From Zygnema cylindricum (lineage: Eukaryota; Streptophyta; Zygnematophyceae; Zygnematales; Zygnemataceae), in NCBI GenBank assembly GCA_037447655.1, contig JBBHKE010000369.1, forward strand, positions 1 to 11,961: 11,961 nt of DNA, in the 5' to 3' direction. How positions within the stretch are numbered: the first letter of the stretch is position 1; each line of letters begins with the position of its first letter. The notes below the pieces were generated by a model that had not been told where the DNA came from, ran no database searches, and saw nothing but the letters and a program-made list of their open reading frames with translations. The position numbers and the translations under genes are program-made. Below, piece after piece: positions 1-7,506 of this stretch.

Positions 1-160
1 AAGACGACAACATGTAGTACATTTTAAATTCGATGATGACGCAAAATGTACTTCTCCTTTCTTCTATTTTTTTGTGCGGTTGACACTTACGCGGTACGGC
101 GCTAAGTTTTAGAGGAAAACGACAGAAAAAAACCCTTACTTAGTCACATGGAGACGCACC
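1..160 (+). repeat. Dispersed repeat R1, copy 1
   Basis: This segment lines up without gaps against 713-872, with 123 of 160 positions identical by my count (about 77%). The best-conserved stretches are the first 10 bases (AAGACGACAA), GCTAAGTTTT at 101-110 and AGAAAAAAACCCTTACTT near 125-142. The window starts here, so the true left edge may lie outside. Both copies have the same orientation. A related tail (TAC...ACATGGGCACATACCC) is seen again near 3630-3655. It could be an old transposon terminus or a duplicated segment; no coding function is visible. Confidence 0.75.
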
Positions 161-186
161 CTAAGAACGTAATCGTAACTTACGTT

Positions 187-331
187 TGTGACGATTGTAT
201 ACGTTGACAATACCTGTGACGGTTGTCAACGTCTACAATTTGTGTTGTCGCAAATTAATTTTTGGAACTGCTTGTGACGTCGCATGTCTAACCGTGACAT
301 TGGTGACGTCGCATGTCTAACCGTGACATTG
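187..331. repeat. Degenerate 28-29 bp tandem repeat, with an exact 29-bp duplication at 274-331
   Basis: Positions 274-302 and 303-331 are identical 29-bp units that begin GTGACGTCGCATGTC and end GTGACATTG. Upstream, TGTGACG(A/G)TTGT recurs at 187 and 215, a 28-bp step, so the duplication looks like the fresh end of an older, degenerate array. A further partial unit (TAGACGTACCGCAT) follows at 332. The exact identity of the last two units points to recent slippage or unequal exchange. Confidence 0.8.
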
Positions 332-454
332 TAGACGTACCGCATTCCAGCCTGTGCAGTTTCACGGATGAAAAAGATGCGCTTTGCGTCTCCTGTCCGG
401 TCGACGTGAAATGGCATCGGAATTTTGAGACCCCTGCAAAAAAAAAATCCGTAC

Positions 455-556
455 TGGACGAAAACGGACAAAGCCAAACAAATTGTGTACTTTTCTTCGT
501 CGTATTGAACACAAACGGACAAAACATAGCGAATTCTGTACTTTTCTTTGTCCTTA
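455..556. repeat. 51-bp tandem repeat, two copies
   Basis: Units 455-505 and 506-556 share AAACGGACAAA, AATT(G/C)TGTACTTTTCTT and flanking bases at a constant 51-bp offset. Because 51 is a multiple of three, the open frame 313-660 on the plus strand reads the pair as two 17-residue repeats (core NGQ...VLFFV). The frame otherwise has no recognisable domain, and I do not call it a gene. Confidence 0.65.
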
Positions 557-712
557 GAAATCGTATGAAAATTTTCGAAAATTACGGTACGTGCGAATGT
601 ATGTTCCTATTTGTTTATCAAAAATACCTAGTTTTAAAACACATCGCGCATGTGTTTTAAACATAAGGTTGAAGATGACATTTTTTTGTCGTGGATATGG
701 GTCGAAAAACAC

Positions 713-872
713 AAGACGACAAATTTTCATACATCCTAAGTTCGAGCATGACGCAAATTGTACTATACAAATTTGCAATTCCTTCGTACGGTTGTAGCTT
801 AGGCAGTACGACGCTAAGTTTTACAGGACAACGTCAGAAAAAAACCCTTACTTATGCACATGGGGACATACC
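713..872 (+). repeat. Dispersed repeat R1, copy 2
   Basis: This is the second full-length copy of the 160-bp repeat seen at 1-160, same orientation, displaced by 712 bp. Similarity fades after the ACATACC at 866-872, which gives a usable right edge. The interior between copies carries the tandem repeats at 187-331 and 455-556. The arrangement (two direct copies around unrelated DNA) recalls a terminal-repeat element, but I see no primer-binding site, polypurine tract or coding capacity to support that. Confidence 0.7.
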
Positions 873-1807
873 TTTTGTTTTGAATGAACTAGCCCGTGTC
901 TAAACGTTTATTGAGTTATAGTTGAAAAGAAACCATATTAGTGTTATTCATGATATCTTAGGTTCAAAGGCTAAAAGGGCACCTATGTGGCGTTATTAAT
1001 GTTCACAACGATACTAGACTTAGTGTTGTGTATATTTTGTACATGACAGACTACACATTCGATATGAATTTGATTTCGTATGTTTGTTCATGTTTTTTTT
1101 TTTTTAGTGTTGCTTTGTCAAAGTATTTTTTTGGTGTAATGTTAATCTAATGATGTCTTGTTCACTCTTTTCTTATAGCTTATACGAAACCTTTTAGATC
1201 ATTTTGTTTAAAATTTAGTTTTATTTACGTCACTTTTTTCCCCTTTTCCTTTTTACGTTGAATACGACACATATTCGTTGACCACAGTCTTACAAACGTA
1301 CGCGTTCATGCTTCTAAACTTACTAATATTTTGATATTATGGTTATTTTGCTTTTAGCTCATGGTTGTATTTAAAATACCTACTTTTTTTTATGTTTATT
1401 GTTCAATGGTAATTTTATGGTTTTTAAGCGTTAGTTACAGTTTTATTGCTTATAAGTAAATCAATGGTAGTGAAAAAAAATGATGTCTAAAATTGACAAA
1501 CGGTCCGATATAATTTCATGTGTATCATGTTATTCACTTTTGTGATTACTCATTGATTCAACCTTTCATCATGTTACACCCACTCACTCACATTCATTGT
1601 TATCACAACTTTGTACCCTTACTTTACAAGTGGTATATGATCTTATATTATTTATTTACATATATGTTAGTTTACTTATTTCTTTACATATTTGCTAGTT
1701 TACTTACCTAATTCCACTTTTTTATTTCATAAGCTCCCAATATACTCCATCATTATTTGATTGATTAAGTCCACTTTCTAACGGCATTACATAGGATGCG
1801 CACTATA

Positions 1808-1839
1808 ACATGTCACCAATACATGTCACCAATACATGT
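1808..1839. repeat. 13-bp tandem repeat, about 2.5 copies
   Basis: ACATGTCACCAAT is repeated exactly at 1808-1820 and 1821-1833, followed by a partial ACATGT at 1834-1839. Each unit holds the palindrome ACATGT. It is a simple slippage product with no evident function. Confidence 0.85.
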
Positions 1840-2302
1840 TCATGCTGAATGTTTTGTGCTCACATGACTCTATATACACGTACATAACATATGTTATAAT
1901 TTGATTGCGATAATATATATTTTTTAAAAGAAGGTTTCAATCTAACTAGATCGGTTTTTCAAATGTGATAATCATCAATCACAGGTGGAGGATTGCGCTT
2001 AGTTCACACCTAGAACCTCGAGAGTTATAGGTCCTCGTTGACTATGTCAATATAAACGCACAAGTATGCGTAATGTTACCATTTGAATTATATGCTACCG
2101 GATAAATTTGAATGAAATTTAGTTTTTGTGTTAAATATTATCATTTTTCTTATCAGTTTTTGTTGTGTTACAAGTGGAGTTAAGTGTGAATGAAACGAAT
2201 ATGAGAATGGAAAAACCGTAACATGAATGAATACTGAGTTCGCTATTAAATTAGTGATTAGAATTAATGTGGGTTTATGTGAACGAAAAATGAGATGGAA
2301 GC

Positions 2303-2412
2303 CGATTGAGTGGTTCGTTGATTGGATGACTAAATAATTGATTAATTGATAGATTGGAGCATTGAAGGATTAGAGCATCTATTGATTTGATTTAATCTAT
2401 TTCCAATTGATG
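2303..2412. repeat. GATTGA/ATTGAT-rich low-complexity patch
   Basis: Words such as GATTGAGT, TTGATTGG, ATTGATTAATTGATAGATTGG and ATTGATTTGATTTAAT follow one another with no fixed period. This is a decayed four-base simple repeat (GATT)n. No coding frame or conserved hairpin accompanies it. Confidence 0.55.
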
Positions 2413-2538
2413 ACATTCACTGACAAATCATGCATGTCAACCATGGTCGTATCGCCATTGTAGTATAGCCAAGAAGTTTAACCATCACTATCCAATGTAC
2501 GTGGATCCCATGAGCACAATAACCTTTCCTAAATAAAG

Positions 2539-2713
2539 CCCCTTTTCTCGTGTTTTGATTTGTTTTGTACTTTTGTTATTTCTGAAAATTAAACCTTTCA
2601 ATTTGTAATAGAGGGGTAAAATCCGAAATATTGCATTTAATGCAATCGTGTGTAAAAATACAGTTTCCCCTTTTCTGTGTTTTGTTGTATTTTGTTATTT
2701 CTAAAAAATAAAC
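2539..2713. repeat. Short direct repeats flanking a dispersed 75-bp segment (R2 copy 1)
   Basis: CCCCTTTTCT-GTGTTTTG-TGTT-TTATTTCT-AAA-TAAAC occurs at 2539-2594 and again, about 9 bp shorter, at 2667-2713. Between them, 2592-2666 is a segment that recurs in the same orientation at 3826-3899; both contain AACCTTTCAATTTGTA, ATCCGAAATA and TGCATTTAATGCAATCGT. Two near-direct repeats around a mobile-looking core suggest a small insertion, or a nested one, but no target duplication is clear. Confidence 0.6.
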
Positions 2714-2720
2714 ATGTGTT

Positions 2721-2737
2721 CATAGAGGTACCAAGCG
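2721..2737 (+). repeat. 17-bp segment inverted relative to 3800-3816
   Basis: CATAGAGGTACCAAGCG here is exactly the reverse complement of 3800-3816. At 3800 it lies directly before R2 copy 2, whereas here it lies after R2 copy 1 and inverted. The order and orientation of the two blocks therefore differ between the two loci, which implies a local rearrangement or two independently inserted pieces. Confidence 0.75.
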
Positions 2738-2871
2738 TACGGATTTTCACCTTTTTATGAAAATGCGTTAAATTTTTAAGATTTTGAAGTTTTCGTAAAA
2801 TTCGTAGCTTTCGTGTACGGATTTAATGTACGGAAATTTGTACGAAATTGTCTAAAAAAAGGTTGCAAGTA

Positions 2872-2900
2872 CACCGTGAATCGCTGTTAAAGTTAAGGAA
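2872..2900 (+). mobile_element. Unpaired left end of the CACCGTG MITE family
   Basis: TA at 2870-2871 is followed by CACCGTGAATCGCTGTTAAAG, matching the family terminus with few changes. No matching inverted end (CGGTG-TA) follows before the complete copy at 3936, so this is a truncated element. The internal edge cannot be placed; 2900 is only the end of visible similarity. Confidence 0.6.
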
Positions 2901-3095
2901 TTGATACACGTTCCCATGTTTCTAGGGTAGCCGCGATACTCCGTGTTCACATATTTCATGCCTGAACATGTGAGAACAGGTCAGCGCGATTTTCATTCGT
3001 CTTTATGACTTGAAATCAAATCTGAGTACGCTTTTCTGCGCGACGCACTCAACTTCCCGGTCGACGCAACTATCTGTCACTTATTTTTAACATCT

Positions 3096-3141
3096 GTACG
3101 AAATAATGAGAAATTATAGTACGGACTGACTCATTTCGTAC
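3096..3141. other. Inverted repeat GTACGAAAT(AAT)GAG / CTCATTTCGTAC
   Basis: The arms at 3096-3110 and 3130-3141 pair with a three-base bulge around a loop of about 19 bases. It is not part of a recognised element. It may be the relic of a short palindromic insertion. Confidence 0.45.
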
Positions 3142-3467
3142 ATTACACTACCTATAAATTTTCGGCATTAGAGTAATTAACGCTAGTTTAAACAGTTCCA
3201 ATATCAACGCAATTATTTTTTTGAGTTAGGGTGAAGCTACATTTAGGGTTGAAAATGTGGTTATTTACTGCCGGACGTTTTGTTTCAGACAATGCCGTAC
3301 CAAATTATATTTTTCTGTCAGAAAAAGTAAGTTACTGCATGACTGACTTCATTCTCCAAGTTTATGGGCGTAAACCTTGACCGTCGGATGCAGAATCGGA
3401 TACGAGGTCGGTAAAACCTTCCAGTTTGCAACATGTGACCTGAATGAGTTCAATTTTAGGAGCCTGA

Positions 3468-3680
3468 ACGTATAGCATTGCGCCTCGTGGAAATGTAAAT
3501 AAATATCCACGACGAACGCGCGATTATGTGGCTACACGTGGCAGAGGCCATGTGCCTTCCACCAGCGTGGATGCAATGCCAGCGGAAGCCGCGGGGAAGT
3601 CTTTGACGGAAGATATACTAAAAAACAGGTACTTTTATACATGGGCACATACCCTAAGATGTAGTAGTACTTTTGACTAA
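3468..3680 (+). pseudogene. Possible coding remnant, 70-codon open frame without an early ATG
   Basis: A frame opens just after TGA at 3465-3467 and closes with TAA at 3678-3680. The local base composition is richer in GC than the flanks, and the translation is mixed rather than AT-biased: an Arg-rich first half (PRRTRDYVATRGRGH) and an acidic/alanine middle (DAMPAEAAGKSLTEDILKNRY). The first internal Met is at about residue 37, so a normal start is missing. It could be an exon (TTTTAG just upstream at 3453-3458 could act as an acceptor, but the frame has TGA right after) or the relic of a transposon gene. I recognise no family. A competing frame starts at ATG 3526 and gives only 26 codons. 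Confidence 0.2.
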
Positions 3681-3799
3681 ATGTTTTTTATTTTCTATTT
3701 TATTATGAAGTCAAAGTCGGTCAACGCATTTTAAAAATAATTGCATGTCCCGTGCGCATGTATCATTTTTTTTTCGATGCTTCATGCGTGCGTTTAAAA

Positions 3800-3899
3800 C
3801 GCTTGGTACCTCTATGCCTGTGTTCAACCTTTCAATTTGTACTGAGAGTGAAATCCGAAATACTGCATTTAATGCAATCGTATGTGGAAATACAGTTTC
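3800..3899 (+). repeat. Dispersed repeat R2, copy 2, preceded by the inverted 17-mer
   Basis: 3826-3899 matches 2592-2666 in the same orientation (AACCTTTCAATTTGTA, AAATCCGAAATA, GCATTTAATGCAATCGT, AATACAGTTTC). 3800-3816 is the reverse complement of 2721-2737. The complete MITE begins only 36 bp downstream, so this repeat may have been the landing region. Confidence 0.65.
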
Positions 3900-3935
3900 A
3901 GTGAGATAAGCTACTAAATGAACAACACTACAGTA

Positions 3936-4424
3936 CACCGTGAATCGCTATTAGCGTAATGAAATAGATAGCGTAATGAAACAATTAGCGTACTTTACGG
4001 TAAATTGTGTTTTTTCGGGTACACCATGATACTAATTTATCATGTACTCTAATTTGTAAACTGCTTTGTAAAAATTTTCAGCACATAATATGTCCACACT
4101 AAAAAACAAATTTGTACGAAACTGTTCAAATCGTACGCCGTCGCGTTTTTTTGACATCTGCGTATGCCGGAAAATATTTACGCAATTATATATTATTATA
4201 TTTTCTGTACTTTTAAATATAAAAATGTACGGTGTAGTACAGATATAACAGTCCGTACACCACACTATTTAAAAGGGAACTAAATTACAGTTATGAACCG
4301 CATTGAGCGGGGTACCTCAAATAACGTGCAAAAACATTTAGCGTACTTTATTCTATTTGAGAATTTGCCCCAAAAAAAGGGGTACCCCAATTAGCGTCAT
4401 GTACGCTAATAGCGATTCGCGGTG
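3936..4424 (+). mobile_element. Complete MITE, 489 bp, subfamily A copy 1
   Basis: The element starts CACCGTGAATCGCTATTAG and ends with the inverted counterpart CTAATAGCGATTCGCGGTG, flanked by TA at 3934-3935 and 4425-4426. The terminal inverted repeats are about 23 bp. The left subterminal zone repeats TAGCGTAATGAAA about every 17 bp, then TTAGCGTACTTTA, and the right zone repeats TTAGCGTACTTTA and TTAGCGTCATGTACGCTAA. These would be natural transposase-binding sites. A palindrome GGGGTACCCC lies at 4379-4388. There is no transposase; the only frame is a 77-codon minus-strand ORF (4032-4265). TA duplication is typical of the Tc1/mariner superfamily, known from family biology; assignment here is inference. 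Confidence 0.88.
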
Positions 4425-4426
4425 TA

Positions 4427-4733
4427 GCTTTATTTTTTCGTTCAATTGTTTGATCTTTAACATGTGCTGAACAGATTTTATTTTATTCCAAAAGATGTTT
4501 TGTGCGCAGTTGTGGCCCTAGCGGTGCTGTCAATCGATAGTGAACGTGGGGGGAAGCCCGTACGGAGTGGCAGTTGTACAAATTGACATGACAAAAACGG
4601 CCAGCGAGGATCTAGTTTGGACTGTAGTGTCATGAAAGGTCCATACAGAGCCTAGATATGTAGTCTGACGATAGAATTTGATGCCTACTTTTGAACTATG
4701 CTTACTTCCCATCGAGTCATCCATTCTGTCATG
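4427..4733. other. Unique spacer between the two 489-bp MITEs
   Basis: This interval is not shared with either MITE. On the minus strand a 64-codon ATG frame runs 4724 to 4530, with mixed composition (GIKFYRQTTYLGSVWTFHD, then a Ser/Thr/Ala-rich tail). It has no motif I recognise. It might be a fragment of the same decayed coding unit as 5450-6230, which would lie in the same orientation across MITE copy 2, but nothing in the sequence proves that. Confidence 0.4.
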
Positions 4734-4735
4734 TA

Positions 4736-5224
4736 CACCGTGAATCGCTATTAGCGTAATGAAATAGATAGCGTAATGAAACAATTAGCGTACTTTACGG
4801 TAAATTGTGTTTTTTCGGGTACACCATGATTCTAATTTATCATGTACTCTAATTTGTAAACTGCTTTGTAAAAATTTTCAGCACATAATATGTCCATACT
4901 AAAACATGTATATGTACGAAACTGTTCAAATCGTACGCCGTCGCGTTTTTTTGACATCTGCGTATGCCGGAAAATATTTACGCAATTATATATTATTATA
5001 TTTTCTGTACTTTTAAATTTAAAAATGTACGAAATAGTACAGATCTGGCAGTCCGTACACCACACTATTTAAAAGAGAACTAAATTACAGTTATGAACCG
5101 CATTGAGCGGGGTACCTCAAATAACGTGCAAAAACATTTAGCGTACTTTATTCTATTTGAGAATTTGCCCCAAAAAAAGGGGTACCCCAATTAGCGTCAT
5201 GTACGCTAATAGCGATTCACGGTG
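4736..5224 (+). mobile_element. Complete MITE, 489 bp, subfamily A copy 2
   Basis: It has the same length and orientation as 3936-4424, with no gaps and about 16 substitutions by my count, so about 97% identity. TA flanks are at 4734-4735 and 5225-5226. Its right end has CACGGTG, which pairs better with the left end than copy 1 does. Differences cluster in two patches (around 4904-4912 and 5030-5047), not evenly. Both copies keep the 77-codon minus-strand ORF (4832-5065 here), yet most of the changes inside it alter residues, so purifying selection is not indicated. High identity suggests recent transposition or tandem segment exchange. Confidence 0.9.
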
Positions 5225-5563
5225 TAGTGACTGACATGCGGAATTATAAATGGGTTGGTACTGTCGGTATAGAGCCAGCGTTTCGGATTAAATATAGAAT
5301 GGCATTCTTGCCAGACAGGTTGGCCTACGAGTAGGGATAACGGTCTGTCCTTTTGAAGGTCAATATTCGTACTATCTGGAAATCGTTCGTACAGGAAATG
5401 ATTTTATAATAATATTTATGCTGAGATACGCGACGGAGATGACAATATCTTATGTGTAACAGCCTGCCAACGCATTTATAAACCGGCACAGATTTAAAGG
5501 CGATTTATGTTTCAAAATCGTACAGAAAACCGCGTGGTGAAAACACTCCACGTCATCTTTGAC

Positions 5564-5700
5564 ATGGCTGGCCGCCCAAGGAAGGACCCAAACCATTAAT
5601 GAAAGTGCTAGAAGACAGAAATATGACAGAAAATAAGACGTGTTGGCACAGCAATTAGGCACATGTTCGAGCTGCCTCAGATGCGCAGATGATCTGTACG
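5564..5700 (+). pseudogene. Possible N-terminus of a hAT/BED-type transposase relic
   Basis: ATG at 5564 opens MAGRPRKDPNH and stops at 5597-5599. In the frame one base away, an ATG at 5599 continues MKVLEDRNMTENKTCWHSN, stops, then reads AHVRAASDAQMIC. The opening GRPRKDP is the core of an AT-hook-like start that I know from BED-zinc-finger hAT transposases, and a CWxxN segment about 30 residues later would sit where the BED Cys pair falls. That is knowledge of the family applied to a broken reading; the second Cys and the His pair are not intact. It overlaps the minus-strand candidate, so at most one is real. Confidence 0.22.
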
Positions 5701-5739
5701 ATAATTTTGTCGTATATGCTAGCAGTTTTTTTGTAATGT

Positions 5740-5758
5740 CCGTACTGGAGCCGTACGG
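5740..5758. other. Short hairpin CCGTAC-(7)-GTACGG
   Basis: Arms 5740-5745 and 5753-5758 pair perfectly around TGGAGCC. A similar context (GTCCG-ACTGGAG-TTCCGTAC) occurs at 7149-7168, where a longer hairpin follows. It is unassigned. Confidence 0.4.
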
Positions 5759-6290
5759 AAGTACATAGAAACTGGTACCAAAACACACTTTCCCACAATC
5801 ATACGAAAAAGGGTAAATCGCCACAATAACGACGGGCTCTTTGCTGCCTCTAAAAACAAAAAATATGACCAATAGAGTCTCGTCATCCTCCACTCAACAA
5901 TACATACGACAGGCTGACGCGTGGCTCTTCGTTACAATGGCGAATCACCCTGAGTTCAGATTCGTCGAGCAGGTCAATTAGAAAAGATCATATACGCTCG
6001 GTCACTTCCCAGGCGGGCTCTCCAAGGTTTCATCTGAAAGACAGCTGGCATTTATCTGGACCCAGTACAACAAATTGAACACCAAACATTGAGTTAACTA
6101 GATCCGTCGGATTTCCTGCCGCAGTCAAATCATCTCGTTGACCTATTGGCATCACGGGGCCAATCTCAAAGCGTTGAAACAAGAAATTGACGGAGCGGTT
6201 GGGGCTAGGTAGAAAAATATCGGTTTTCATATCGGTAGAAAAAGATGCTTAGTTGATGATCGGTTTTTTTTAGGTCCTCGATTATAGCTA

Positions 6291-6508
6291 CACCCGTGCA
6301 TCGCTATTAGTGTAAAGGTTTTTTTCGCCACTTAAACCATCTTTTCTTCGTGCACACATGTCGGATTGTTGATCTGACGGTTGCGATTGAAAGGTAAGAT
6401 TCTCAGATTCCAATTGGCGGTTCAAATTGAGAATCGGAAAACTGGATACGGAAAAAATATATTTTAAGTGACGTAAAAAATTAATAACACTAATAGCGAT
6501 ACACACTG
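6291..6508 (+). mobile_element. Complete MITE, 218 bp, subfamily B copy 1 (long-hairpin type)
   Basis: TA at 6289-6290 is followed by CACCCGTGCATCGCTATTAG, and the right end CTAATAGCGATACACACTG is followed by TA at 6509-6510. Inverted similarity extends well beyond the ends: TTTTTTTCGCCACTTAAA near the left pairs with TTTTAAGTGACGTAAAAAA near the right, so most of the element can fold into one imperfect hairpin. The centre (CATGTCGGATTGTTGATCTG, then ACGGTTGCGATTGAAAGGTAAG) is shared with 6579-6794. No coding frame. Confidence 0.85.
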
Positions 6509-6578
6509 TAGTATAGGTCCTAAACACATCGGTGTATATTGGTCGATATTGATGATAATCCAGTCATTGCAAATACTA

Positions 6579-6794
6579 CACCGTGAATCGCTATTAGTGT
6601 TAATGTATTTTTAGTCTCTAAAAACATTTTTTATCCGTACACACATGTCGGATTGTGGATCTGACGGTTACGATTGAAAGGTAAGGTTTTCAGCTTCCAA
6701 ACGGTGATCTCAAATAAAAAATAGAACAAGCGTGTACGGATAAATGATGTTTTAAGTGGCAAAAAAATATTAACACCAATAGCAATTCACGGTG
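6579..6794 (+). mobile_element. Complete MITE, 216 bp, subfamily B copy 2
   Basis: TA at 6577-6578, left end CACCGTGAATCGCTATTAG, right end CAATAGCAATTCACGGTG, TA at 6795-6796. The central block CATGTCGGATTGTGGATCTG and ACGGTTACGATTGAAAGGTAAG matches copy 1, while the arms have diverged more. The arms TTTTTATCCGTACACAC and GCGTGTACGGATAAA pair, giving an extended hairpin. Only about 70 bp separate it from copy 1. Confidence 0.87.
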
Positions 6795-6796
6795 TA

Positions 6797-7210
6797 CGGC
6801 CCCAGTGGTACAGAAGTGTTGCGTATGACTATTTGCAGCCTCTTACTGAAAATCGGTATGCACCTTTCTACACTTACCGATATTACATATACCGAATCGA
6901 CATACAGAGAATAGTAATACTGGAATAATCTACAGATATATCTGCACGCTGTACCGATAAGAAAACATCGCTATCATTGGCTTTGACTTAGAAAATAAAA
7001 TGTACGGTATACGGTTACAGTTTGCTGATCCGCTGATCAGGAAGTCATAAACTGTTCTGCAATTTACAGCTAAAATTTGGCCTGGAGTGAAAAGTCTTGT
7101 ACTTTTGGTCCTATGAGTGCGACTTTATTGTACCGAAGTGCTGCGCAGTCCGGACTGGAGTTCCGTACTTTGGTTCTACAAAGTACGGGAACGGATTGTA
7201 AACGTGACAG
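6797..7210. other. Gene-free interval with a 12-bp hairpin at 7161-7191
   Basis: There is no coding frame of note. TTCCGTACTTTG at 7161-7172 pairs with CAAAGTACGGGAA at 7179-7191 around GTTCTA, with one bulged G. The words ATCGGTA, TACCGAT and CCGATA recur between 6851 and 6960 and also near 6217-6264, without a fixed period. Confidence 0.5.
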
Positions 7211-7212
7211 TA

Positions 7213-7303
7213 CACTGTGAAATGCATTTAATGTTTACAACACTATATCCATGGCCCTAAATTTTGACCCTCGAACCTAAATTAGATATAGGCATGGTTT
7301 AAC
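7213..7303 (+). mobile_element. Degenerate left end of MITE subfamily C
   Basis: TA at 7211-7212 is followed by CACTGTGAAATGCATTTAATG, which matches 15 of 21 bases of the family terminus. The adjoining block CCTAAATTTTGACCCTCGAA, then CCTAAATTAG and GGCATGGTTTA, recurs after the unpaired ends at 9067 and 9982, so these three form a subfamily. No right end is found; the next complete MITE starts 3 bp later. Confidence 0.5.
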
Positions 7304-7305
7304 TA

Positions 7306-7504
7306 CACCGTGAATCGTTATTAGCCTTATGTACGCTATATCGGCACCCCATAATTTGTACATTGATACCTTAAATAGAATAGGCTACGCTATTTAAGGA
7401 CGTCGACCATTATATGCCACGTCTCCTGGCACTATATTAGAATGAATGACGCTAATTTTTTCTTTACTCAAATAATTTCTATAGTGTAATAACGATTCAA
7501 GGCG
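7306..7504 (+). mobile_element. Complete MITE, 199 bp, subfamily D
   Basis: TA at 7304-7305 followed by CACCGTGAATCGTTATTAG; right end GTAATAACGATTCAAGGCG followed by TA at 7505-7506. The right terminus has two changes against the family (AAGGCG for ACGGTG). The interior contains TTATGTACGCTATATCGGCACCCC and a further GACGCTAAT near the right, distantly like subfamily A subterminal motifs, but otherwise is unlike subfamilies A and B. No coding capacity. Confidence 0.75.
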
Positions 7505-7506
7505 TA

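Larger units (their letters stand above)
903..2538. other. Gene-free AT-rich stretch
   Basis: There is no credible coding frame here. The only open frame (1520-1711, plus) encodes a Tyr/Leu/Phe-rich product typical of AT-rich chance translation. Poly-T runs occur near 1093-1106. Apart from the short tandem repeat at 1808-1839 and the GATTGA-rich patch at 2303-2412, I see nothing organised on either strand. Confidence 0.6.
5450..6230 (-). pseudogene. Candidate decayed coding sequence on the minus strand
   Basis: Reading leftward from an ATG at 6230-6228, 66 codons run without a stop (motifs such as RFEIGPVMPIGQRDDL and GVQFVVLGPDKC). Two TGA codons follow at 6032-6030 and 5990-5988, but the same frame stays protein-like to TGA 5885-5883 (IDLLDESELRVIRHCNEEPR). 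A one-step frame change at about 5890 then opens 147 codons to 5450; that frame has no ATG start (it begins GTG directly after a stop). The composition is mixed and locally GC-richer than the surroundings, which fits a frame-broken transposon gene or a pseudogene. I recognise no family. Opposite-strand readings across the same DNA are also partly protein-like, so strand is uncertain. Confidence 0.25.

Noticed and set aside
274-331. CRISPR array
   Set aside because: The two 29-bp repeats abut with no spacer and there is no third repeat or cas gene.
313-660. 115-codon plus-strand ORF as a protein gene
   Set aside because: Its ATG lies inside the 29-bp tandem duplication, its core is the 51-bp repeat, and the rest is AT-biased with no motif.
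1980-2045. tRNA-like segment around GGTGGAGG...AGAACCTCGAGAG
   Set aside because: There is no GGTTCGAATCC-type B box, no paired acceptor stem and no A box at the right spacing.
3929-3950. CACTA (En/Spm-type) transposon, because CACTACA precedes some copies
   Set aside because: CACTAC is not constant before the other ends, and both flanks show only TA; CACTA elements make 3-bp duplications.
5450-5893. A 147-codon minus-strand frame, the longest in the window, as an intact gene
   Set aside because: It begins with GTG directly after an in-frame TGA and has no early ATG. A run of this length is only mildly unusual here. It is kept only as part of a possible broken coding region.
6288-6527. 79-codon minus-strand ORF
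   Set aside because: It is almost wholly inside the subfamily B MITE and is not open in the second copy.
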